A DNA stretch of 26,737 nucleotides from SLQH01 sp964612995 (GTDB lineage: Bacteria > Planctomycetota > UBA11346): contig CAZTGE010000047.1 of assembly GCA_964612995.1 (NCBI GenBank), positions 1 to 26,737 of the forward strand. Direction: 5' to 3'. The position numbers and the translations under genes are program-made. Numbering within the stretch: the first letter of the stretch is position 1; the number at the start of each line of letters is the position of its first letter. This document shows, one piece after another, positions 20,667 through 26,737 of the stretch. The notes below the pieces were generated by a model. It was not told the origin of the DNA, did no database searches, and saw only the letters and a list, made by a program, of their open reading frames with translations.

Positions 20667-21668
20667 TCAGATCTGCATGGATTCGTTGCGTTCCACCGCC
20701 ACGCCGGCGATATGGCCGCCGAAACCGAGACTTATCTTCCAAATTCGTCGACTGCGCGATTCCAGAGCAGCGGCAAGCTCGACCGCACCGCTGGCGCCGA
20801 GGCAGTGTCCGATCACCGGTTTGAGCGGGGCCAGCTGCGCCGCGCGCCAGGGGCCCGCCTGCAGTCCGGCCCACTCGTAGGCATCGCCGGCGCGGGTGCC
20901 GGTGGCGTGGGGCACGATCAGGTCCGGTTCTGGCAGGAGCTCCCACAGGCCGTCGAGGCAGCGCCGCAGCGCGGCGGGGTCGGCGCAGCGGGTGGGATGG
21001 CAGGCATCGCCGAGCCGGACGCCGCCGAGCAGCCGCCAGGGGCCGGGGCTCTTCGCGAGGCGGAAGAAGCCCGCGCCCTCGGCGGGCGCGAAGCCGGTGC
21101 CGTCGCCGGTGAAGGCATTGGGCTTGGCGGTGGCGAGCACCCCGAGGCGGGCGAACCCGGCCTGCACGAAGGGCTGCAGGCTGGCGTCGACCGCGCCGGC
21201 GAGGCCGTGGGTGGCGCGACCGCGGGCGAGTTCATCGGCCGCGCCGAGCAGGCCGTAGAGCCCCGTGGAGCAGGCGGCGACCGCGACCACCGGGATGTGC
21301 GCGCCGATGCCCAGGCTCCGGGCCAGGCGCATCGCCAGTGCTCCGGGAATCGCCTCGAGCAGGGCTGCGGGTGGTAACGTATTGCCGGCGAACAGCGCCT
21401 GGGTGTCGCCCTTGCTCGCGCTCAGCGCCAGCACCGGCTCGGGGCCGAGCTGTGCGGCGAGCGGTCGGGCTGCAGCCAAAGACAGTGCGAGGATGCGCTC
21501 GCGATCCTCTGGCAGGCCATCCACCCGCCCCAGTGGCGGGGGGCCCGGATCCAACGCGCTACGCCCCGAGCGCCAGCTGCGCCAGGTCGCTGCGGCATCG
21601 CCGGCGGCGGACCGGGCGCCCCAGGCCTCGATCCACACCGATGCATAGCGGAAGGCGAGCGGATGCAC
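20667..21668 (-). CDS. Short beta-ketoacyl-synthase-like protein
   Basis: The 333-residue protein has thiolase fold and the condensing-enzyme Cys-His-His triad: AACSTGLYGL (Cys133), PHATGT (His254) and KPVIGHCLGASGAVELAAAL (His288). GDGTGFAPAEGAG and the closing SLGFGGHIAG also fit ketosynthases. It is about 80 residues shorter than FabF-type enzymes, the loss being mostly N-terminal. It is not next to an acyl carrier protein or other fatty-acid genes, so its product is unknown; a minor or specialised acyl-chain pathway is possible. The start is GTG 21668 with GGAG close upstream; I see no ATG alternative. The gene lies upstream of gltB on the same strand, separated by 208 bases. Confidence 0.8.
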   Translation of the reverse strand: MHPLAFRYASVWIEAWGARSAAGDAAATWRSWRSGRSALDPGPPPLGRVDGLPEDRERILALSLAAARPLAAQLGPEPVLALSASKGDTQALFAGNTLPPAALLEAIPGALAMRLARSLGIGAHIPVVAVAACSTGLYGLLGAADELARGRATHGLAGAVDASLQPFVQAGFARLGVLATAKPNAFTGDGTGFAPAEGAGFFRLAKSPGPWRLLGGVRLGDACHPTRCADPAALRRCLDGLWELLPEPDLIVPHATGTRAGDAYEWAGLQAGPWRAAQLAPLKPVIGHCLGASGAVELAAALESRSRRIWKISLGFGGHIAGVAVERNESMQI

Positions 21669-21726
21669 GGCTCCGATTTGCGCCCGCGCCCCGGAGCTGC
21701 AAGGGAAAAGGAAACGTAACTACTCA

Positions 21727-21941
21727 GGGGCTTCGCCCCCACGGTCCTCACTGCGTGAGGACCTACCCCCTGGCTTTGTCGTGGTTCGCCTGAATCTGCT
21801 TGCAGATCCAGGCGTGGGCGGATCGGCTGGGCCGAAACGTATCCGCGCACCACCACTCGACGCCAGATCCCATCGCGTACGGTGGGGGTCCCGAATATGG
21901 CTGGTGACCACTCATGCCCGATGGGCCTGAGTGGTTACCAG
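21727..21941. repeat. Cluster of four hairpins in an intergenic region
   Basis: The 323-base gap between two leftward genes (21669-21991) has no supportable gene. It contains GGGGC-TTC-GCCCC (21727-21739); GGTCCTCAC-TGC-GTGAGGACC (21743-21763), followed by TACCCCC; a 12-bp stem with one mismatch (21787-21814); and a 14-bp stem with one G-U pair and an inner GCCC/GGGC helix (21901-21941). The last sits where a terminator for the preceding gene (stop 21992) is expected. The first two plus TACCCCC resemble the double hairpin at the right edge of the window (26692-26731). Confidence 0.7.
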
Positions 21942-21991
21942 GAAACGCCTCTGTTCAACCGGCACTGTCACGGGTCTGCGCGGCGCGCGGG

Positions 21992-22693
21992 TCACCCGGT
22001 GTCGTCGGCCAGGCGCGCGAGTGCGTTCAGGTACAGGTGGATGACCTGTTCGGCGGGGTCGTAGCGCAGGCGCAGGCCTGCGGGCGGGTGGAGACCGGCG
22101 GCGAACGCGCGCTGCGGTGCGTGCAGGCTGCGGGCCAAGGCGCCGGCGAAGCGCTGCGCGGAGCCGGGGTCGGCGCCGGAGAGACGCGCACAGCTGTGCC
22201 CCAGATCCTGTACCGCGGCGAGATCGGCCGGCCGTGGCGAGGGTGGCAGGGCGATGGCCAGATGGCCCTGGGCCGGATCGAGACGCAGGCTGAGCGCTGC
22301 ACGGCGATAGCCGGCGTCGGTCTGCTGCCAACCGCGCAGCAGCTGGTCGAGCGAGCGGGGAGCGGGCGGCGCGCCGGTCAGGCTCGCGGCGGGTCCGGGC
22401 TGATCGGCATGCGGGTCGGCTGGCTCCGGAGCGGCTGCGTGCTCCGTCGGGGTCGCGACGGGTCGTTCGTGGAGCAGAACGTAGCCGGCCTGGGCCAGGG
22501 CCAGGACCAGGATGGCCAGCAGCGCCAGGCCCTGCAGCGGGCTGATGGCGCTCGACTCGTGCAGGCTTCCCGGCAGCAGCGACAGGCCGCGCGCCTCGAG
22601 CATGGCGATCGCGGCTTCGGGACTCTCGGCATGGATCACCAGCGTTCGCTGGCGATCTGCGCCGCACTCAATGCGGCAGGCGTAGCGCGGCAT
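21992..22693 (-). CDS. Single-span membrane protein of unknown function
   Basis: Not recognised as a named protein. It has 233 residues. The first 45 (YACRIECGADRQRTLVIHAE, then SPEAAIAMLEARGLSLLPG) resemble the small N-terminal fold seen at the start of type II secretion GspF-type proteins and some planctomycete membrane proteins. One membrane span follows (about 53-74, LQGLALLAILVLALAQAGYVLL). A Pro/Ala-rich linker then leads to a mostly helical C-terminal domain of about 125 residues. The ATG at 22693 gives a sensible N-terminus, though no clear ribosome site is visible. It lies 62 bases after the lipoprotein gene on the same strand and may be co-transcribed with it. Confidence 0.7.
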   Translation of the reverse strand: MPRYACRIECGADRQRTLVIHAESPEAAIAMLEARGLSLLPGSLHESSAISPLQGLALLAILVLALAQAGYVLLHERPVATPTEHAAAPEPADPHADQPGPAASLTGAPPAPRSLDQLLRGWQQTDAGYRRAALSLRLDPAQGHLAIALPPSPRPADLAAVQDLGHSCARLSGADPGSAQRFAGALARSLHAPQRAFAAGLHPPAGLRLRYDPAEQVIHLYLNALARLADDTG

Positions 22694-22755
22694 CGGGGGG
22701 TGAGATCATGTACGCAGGCCGGGCGAGGGCAAAGCGATGTGCCGCGGAGGTGGGC

Positions 22756-23754
22756 TCAATTGGCAGCGACCATGAGGGTGCGGGTCATCACCACCACCTT
22801 CTTGCCCTGCGTTTCCGTCTCGTCTGGCAGAGTGCTGGCGAGCAGGGGGCTGTCCATGATCGTGGCCATCTCGACGCCGTACTGGTAGACGGTCATCTCC
22901 AGATGGTTGTTCTGGAACTCGAAATCGCTGTTCCAGTAGAGCGTGGCCTCGAGGGTGTAGAGTCCGCTGGGAGCCGGGTCGAAGTACATGATGTCGATCG
23001 TGTCACCGCCGTGGTAAACATGGTAGACGGCGTAGTCGGGCCGCTGGGGGTCGCCGAGGTTGTCCCAGTTGACCAGCCCGCCGTCAGGGGTGTGCGCCTG
23101 GATGTCGAAGTCGTCGTTCGAACTCTCGGCGAGCCGGACCTCGAGCGCGGGGTACGAGGGGCCACCGTACGCACGCGTGAGCGAGAAGGAGCCGTGGGAC
23201 TGCTCGTCGGTGTCGGTATCGGTGACGAGGACGGTGCCGCTGTAGATGTGGTCGGTCACCGCACCGGTGAAGACGAGCTCGTAGGGACCGTCGGTGACTT
23301 CGACGGTGACCGTGTCGTCATCGGTGCTGCCGGTGCCGCTGACATCGGTACTGTCGCCGTTGGTGCCCTCGAGCTGGGCGACGAAGCTGCCCGAGATTAC
23401 CTTGTCGGCATACTGTTTGAGCGTGAAGCCGATGGCTTGGGAGCCGGTCGGTGCAGCCGCCGGACGCAGGTTCGTGGGCAGGGAGAACAGCGCTGCGTTG
23501 GCGGTTGGCGCCGGGCCTCCGCCGGCGGCCAGATCCATTGAGCCGGACCAGTGGCCGGTCATCGTCGGCTTGAGCAGGGTCGTGCTGTTCGAGCCGGACG
23601 ATCCCGAGCCGCCACCGCCGCTGCCCCCATTGCCACCGGTGCCGCCAGTGAAGCTGCCGCTGCCCGAGGCGGTGGCGCCGGCACCGGAGCCGATGGTATG
23701 ACAGCCGGCGAACAGGACGGCGCCGATGATGACGCAGACGATGCGGATCGACAT
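22756..23754 (-). CDS. Predicted lipoprotein with Gly/Ser-rich linker, unknown function
   Basis: The 332-residue protein starts with a lipoprotein signal peptide and lipobox LFAGC, lipid-anchored at Cys18. Residues about 21-58 are a low-complexity Gly/Ser linker. The rest is a beta-rich, acidic secreted domain with many Thr, Ser and Asp (for example GTGSTDDDTVTVEV) and aromatic runs near the end (YAVYHVYHGGDTIDIMYF). No enzyme motif or named family is recognised. AAGGGG six bases before ATG 23754 supports the start. It is probably an outer-membrane or cell-surface protein. The gene follows rny by about 150 bases with a hairpin between, so it is likely to be a separate transcript. Confidence 0.82.
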   Translation of the reverse strand: MSIRIVCVIIGAVLFAGCHTIGSGAGATASGSGSFTGGTGGNGGSGGGGSGSSGSNSTTLLKPTMTGHWSGSMDLAAGGGPAPTANAALFSLPTNLRPAAAPTGSQAIGFTLKQYADKVISGSFVAQLEGTNGDSTDVSGTGSTDDDTVTVEVTDGPYELVFTGAVTDHIYSGTVLVTDTDTDEQSHGSFSLTRAYGGPSYPALEVRLAESSNDDFDIQAHTPDGGLVNWDNLGDPQRPDYAVYHVYHGGDTIDIMYFDPAPSGLYTLEATLYWNSDFEFQNNHLEMTVYQYGVEMATIMDSPLLASTLPDETETQGKKVVVMTRTLMVAAN

Positions 23755-23839
23755 GGGTGCCCCTTCGCAGGTCGCGGAAGTGGGCGTGAGATTACATCGC
23801 TAGGACGGCAGGCAAGGCACAATCGCATCGGCATGCTAA

Positions 23840-23868
23840 GCGCGCGAGGGCTCTGATGCCTCGCGCGC
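23840..23868 (-). terminator. Hairpin downstream of rny
   Basis: GCGCGCGAGG (23840-23849) and CCTCGCGCGC (23859-23868) form a perfect 10-bp stem with a nine-base loop, 33 bases past the rny stop. No T run follows on the minus strand (CTTAGC only), so factor-dependent termination or 3'-end protection is equally possible. Confidence 0.5.
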
Positions 23869-23900
23869 GCATGGGTCGGTGGCCGCGTGCGTGGCCGCGT

Positions 23901-25493
23901 TCAACGTGCGATGGAGGTCGAGCGGGTCTCGCGGATCAGGGTGATCTTGACCTCGCCGGGGTAGGCGACCTGGTCCTCGATGCGGTGGGCGATGTCGCGC
24001 GCGACCTTGGGCATGGCGCGGTCGTCGAGCGTGTTGCCGTTGACGAACACCCGTACCTCGCGGCCGGCCTGGATCGCATAGGCCTTCATCACGCCTTTGT
24101 AGCTGAGCGCGATGTCCTCGAGCTGGGCCAGGCGCTTGAGGTAGCGTTCCACGTTCTCGCGTCGCGCGCCGGGGCGGGCGGCGGAGATGGCGTCGGCCGC
24201 GGCGACGAGAGTGGTATAGATGCCCAGCGATTCCTTACCCTCGTGGTGGGCATAGGCGGCGTTGACCACGCGTTTGTTCTCGTTGAACCGCCGTAGCGCT
24301 TCGGCGCCGAGTTCGGGGTGGCTGCCCTCGTGTTCGTGGTCGATGGCCTTGCCCACGTCGTGCAGCAGGGCGCACCGGCGGGCGAGCTTGGGATTGAGCC
24401 CGAGGTCGCTGGCCATCGCTCCGGCCAGATGCGCCGCCTCGATGCTGTGGCGCAGCACGTTCTGGCCATAGCTGGTGCGGTAGTGCAGCTTGCCGAGCAT
24501 CTTGAGCAGCTGCGGGTGCAGCCCGGAGACATCGCATTCGAAGGCGGAGTCCTCGCCGAGCTTGAGCACCGCCCGGTCCATGTCCTGGCGGGTCTTGATC
24601 AGCACCTCCTCGATCCGCGCAGGTTGGATCCGGCCGTCGGCGAGCAGCTCCTCGAGTGCACGGCGGGCGATCTCGCGCCGGACGCCGTCGAAACAGCTCA
24701 GGGTGATCTGGTTCGGCGTGTCGTCGATGATCAGGTCGACACCGGTGGCCTGTTCGAAGGCCCGGATGTTGCGCCCCTCCTTGCCGATGATCCGCCCCTT
24801 GAGGTCATCGTCGGCGAGCTTGACCACCGCGGTGGTGGTTTCGGCGGTGTGTTCGGCGGCGTAGCGCTGGATCGCGCGCGAGACGATCTCGCAGGCGATC
24901 TCCTTGGCCTGGGCCTCGGTCTCCTTCTGCCGCCGGGCGATGATCTCACCCTGTTCAGTGGTCAGGGTCTGGTCGAGGCGGGCGAAGAGCTGTTCACGCG
25001 CCTCGTCGGGGCTGAGCCCGGCGACCTCGGCCAGACGTTCACCGATCTCGCGTTCGCGATCCTCCTGGGTCCCGATGCGCTCCTCGAGCTCGGCTTCACG
25101 CGCATCGATGGCCTCTTCGCGCTGGAGGAATCTGGCCTCGCGGCGGTCGCAGGCAGAGAGCTTCTTCGCCAGCACCTGTTCGCGCTGGTCGAGGGCTTCT
25201 TCGCGGCTGGCGAGCTTATCTTCGGCGCTGGTGAGCTTGCGCTCGCGGCGGGTGAGCTCCTGTTCACGCCGCTCACACCTGGCGGCGAATTCCTTTCGTT
25301 CCTGCTCCTGTTCCTCTGATGCCTTGCTCCGTGCTTCTGCGAGTGCTTCCTCCTGGCGCCTGGCCAGGCTCAGGTCGTTTTCGGCGCGCCTGCGTTCGAG
25401 TACGGTGCGAAAGTGCTGCCGGAAAACCAGCAGGGCGATGACGATGCCGGCCGCCAGGCCGACGGCGCTCGCCAGTACGTGTCCCAGTCCCAT
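23901..25493 (-). CDS. rny: Ribonuclease Y
   Basis: The 530-residue membrane-anchored endoribonuclease starts mRNA decay in bacteria that rely on it rather than on RNase E. In order it has an N-terminal anchor (about 5-24, VLASAVGLAAGIVIALLVF), a long charged coiled coil to about 210, a KH domain with GRIIGKEGRN (233-242), and an HD domain (about 345-440) with the metal motif LLHDVGKAIDHEHEGSHPELG (His378, Asp379). All family blocks are present at normal length. ATG 25493 is preceded by GAGGTG nine bases upstream. It is monocistronic as far as can be seen, with hairpins on the downstream side. Confidence 0.97.
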   Translation of the reverse strand: MGLGHVLASAVGLAAGIVIALLVFRQHFRTVLERRRAENDLSLARRQEEALAEARSKASEEQEQERKEFAARCERREQELTRRERKLTSAEDKLASREEALDQREQVLAKKLSACDRREARFLQREEAIDAREAELEERIGTQEDREREIGERLAEVAGLSPDEAREQLFARLDQTLTTEQGEIIARRQKETEAQAKEIACEIVSRAIQRYAAEHTAETTTAVVKLADDDLKGRIIGKEGRNIRAFEQATGVDLIIDDTPNQITLSCFDGVRREIARRALEELLADGRIQPARIEEVLIKTRQDMDRAVLKLGEDSAFECDVSGLHPQLLKMLGKLHYRTSYGQNVLRHSIEAAHLAGAMASDLGLNPKLARRCALLHDVGKAIDHEHEGSHPELGAEALRRFNENKRVVNAAYAHHEGKESLGIYTTLVAAADAISAARPGARRENVERYLKRLAQLEDIALSYKGVMKAYAIQAGREVRVFVNGNTLDDRAMPKVARDIAHRIEDQVAYPGEVKITLIRETRSTSIAR

Positions 25494-25858
25494 GTGCGGT
25501 CACCTCGTTCTTGGCGAGGACGACGCGCGTCGTGGCCACCTGTCGCGTGAAGGTGCGATCCGTTGTTCATCGATTCGCGAGCTCCTCGGTCGGGTTCTCG
25601 GCTATTCATCCAAAGCAGCGTATATCAACAACTTGTAATGTGCGGTAGGATGGACGCGGTGTCCTCGGTCGTGTTGTGTCGCGGCAGCGACGCTGCCGGA
25701 GGGTAGGATATACCTCCGGCAACGAGTGAGTCAAACCGCGCGGCTGTGAGAAGCGGCCCCTGTGCAGGGGAATGGCTCCTGTGCCCGGGGAATGGCTTGG
25801 CCAGGCGTGGCGTACTGCGTAGCATGGGGCTCGCCTGCTGCACTCAGGAGACGTTGTC
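25494..25858. promoter_or_regulatory. Divergent intergenic region between rny and the porin-like gene
   Basis: The region has no supportable gene. An AT-rich island (about 25605-25640) is the best place for promoters. On the rny strand a TTGATA with AATAGC 16 bases on is a weak candidate. Toward the porin-like gene, two overlapping hairpins occur: CGGCAGC-GAC-GCTGCCG (25682-25698) and GCCGGAGG with CCTCCGGC (25695-25720). They share four bases, so they cannot form together. Next comes an imperfect tandem pair of about 20 bases ending GGGGAATGGCT (25759-25777 and 25778-25797). Confidence 0.45.
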
Positions 25859-26680
25859 ATGACCCACTCACCCTTGCGCCTGCCCCTGCTCTGCCTGCTC
25901 GCCGCCGGCTTCGCTGGCCGCCTCGATGCGGCCGATATGAAGCCGGGGAGCAAGTACAACGTCCGCATCATGCCCGCGGCCTGGCTCGCGGTCACGCGCG
26001 GCGATGTCGGCTTCCTCAATGAGAACTCCTCGGCGAGCCTGGACCAGGAGATCGAGCAGCTCGAGGACATGGACCTCGATAACGCCGAGGTCGCACCGAT
26101 GCTCGAGATCGGCGTCAATCCGCCCTTCCTCGTCGACCTCTATGCCGGGGTCTTCCTCTTCGGCTCGGATTCAAACTTCGAGCTGGGCGAGGATCTGGAG
26201 TGGGGCTCCAGCGATTTCGGTGGCGGAACCGATCTCAGCGCCGACGTCGAGTTCATGGACGCCTACATCGAGTTGGGCGGCCGGCCGTTCGATTTCGATT
26301 TCGCCGGTCTGAGCGTGGGTGCTGCGCTGCACGGTTTCACGAACGAAGTGACCCTGTCGGCCGGTTCCGATACCGACACGCTCGACGAGTTCGCGCTCGT
26401 GCCGGTGCTCGCCGTCCGGGCCTGGGTCACTCCGCCGATGCTCAACAGTCTGACCTTCGAAGGCAAGATACATTGGATGTCGATCGACGCCTTCGACGTC
26501 GAAGCCGAGGTGCTCGACGCCGCGGCGCAGGTCACATGGCGCCCGCTGCCGAGCCTCGGCGTGATGGGCGGCTACCGCATCCTCGATTACGACCTGGACT
26601 ACGATCTGGGCAACGACGCGCGAGCCAAGCTCGACCTGACCCTGGGCGGGCCCTACCTCGGTGCGGTGATCCAGTTCTGA
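25859..26680 (+). CDS. Outer-membrane beta-barrel protein
   Basis: The 273-residue protein has a signal peptide (LRLPLLCLLAAGFAGRLDAA, cleavage near 24-25). The rest is made of alternating beta strands rich in Asp, Gly and aromatics, with strand-like pieces such as FLVDLYAGVFLFG, YIELGGRPFDFDF and GAALHGFTN. It ends GPYLGAVIQF, and a terminal Phe is the usual outer-membrane assembly signal. The size suits a barrel of about 8-12 strands. The function (pore, adhesin or structural) is not visible. AGGAG eight bases before ATG 25859 supports the start. It is divergent from rny and followed by a double hairpin. Confidence 0.82.
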   Translation: MTHSPLRLPLLCLLAAGFAGRLDAADMKPGSKYNVRIMPAAWLAVTRGDVGFLNENSSASLDQEIEQLEDMDLDNAEVAPMLEIGVNPPFLVDLYAGVFLFGSDSNFELGEDLEWGSSDFGGGTDLSADVEFMDAYIELGGRPFDFDFAGLSVGAALHGFTNEVTLSAGSDTDTLDEFALVPVLAVRAWVTPPMLNSLTFEGKIHWMSIDAFDVEAEVLDAAAQVTWRPLPSLGVMGGYRILDYDLDYDLGNDARAKLDLTLGGPYLGAVIQF

Positions 26681-26691
26681 GGCTTTTTACA

Positions 26692-26724
26692 GAGGGGGCG
26701 CTGCCCCCTCGCGGCTTCGCCGCG
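26692..26724. repeat. Double hairpin at the right edge (REP-like)
   Basis: GAGGGGGC-GCT-GCCCCCTC (26692-26710) is immediately followed by GCGGC-TTC-GCCGC, and then TACCCCC. The order (G-rich hairpin, second hairpin, TACCCCC) matches 21727-21770. It may terminate the porin-like gene, may be an extragenic palindromic repeat, or both. Confidence 0.55.
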
Positions 26725-26737
26725 TACCCCCACGCGC

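Noticed and set aside
21895..21985. tRNA-like or integron attC-like folding
   Set aside because: One dominant hairpin forms, but there is no cloverleaf, no proper T-loop or CCA end, and no attC core sites or integrase.

Overview
The window is GC-rich bacterial DNA, about two thirds G+C by eye. The organism has an outer membrane: there is a predicted beta-barrel protein with a signal peptide and terminal Phe, and a lipoprotein. It also has RNase Y, and RAYT-type transposase remnants of a kind common in planctomycetes and relatives. A PVC-group or similar diderm bacterium fits best. This is inference, because no rRNA gene is present.

Positions 1-6,500 look like a mobile or decayed accessory zone. 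It holds the C-terminal end of a RAYT-like transposase (left edge), a frameshifted ISAs1-type element with one recognisable end, a fluoride channel (fluC) preceded by an 8-bp tandem repeat, an unrecognised 894-residue membrane protein translationally coupled to a TetR repressor, and the N-terminal and middle part of a second RAYT pseudogene in the opposite orientation. Two nearly identical palindromic sites lie here, one just upstream of tetR and one upstream of the short frame that leads into fluC. They look like paired operators.

Positions 6,500-10,020 carry a rightward group: a secreted C45-type Ntn-hydrolase, a GH10-type glycosidase overlapping it by four bases, then a site-2-protease-like membrane peptidase.

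Positions 10,011-20,458 form a glutamate-synthase-related block. On the minus strand are NfnA and NfnB (a flavin/Fe-S NADPH oxidoreductase of the ferredoxin:NADP type). Diverging from them is a stand-alone FMN glutamate-synthase-domain protein with an N-terminal cysteine cluster. A strong hairpin separates it from the convergent classical gltB-gltD operon. The cell therefore has an ordinary NADPH-GOGAT plus a second set of GOGAT-like flavoproteins.

Positions 20,620-26,737 contain a short beta-ketoacyl-synthase-like gene, a hairpin-rich intergenic region, a membrane protein of unknown role, a lipoprotein, RNase Y, and a divergent outer-membrane beta-barrel gene. The window ends in a double hairpin that resembles one at 21.7 kb.
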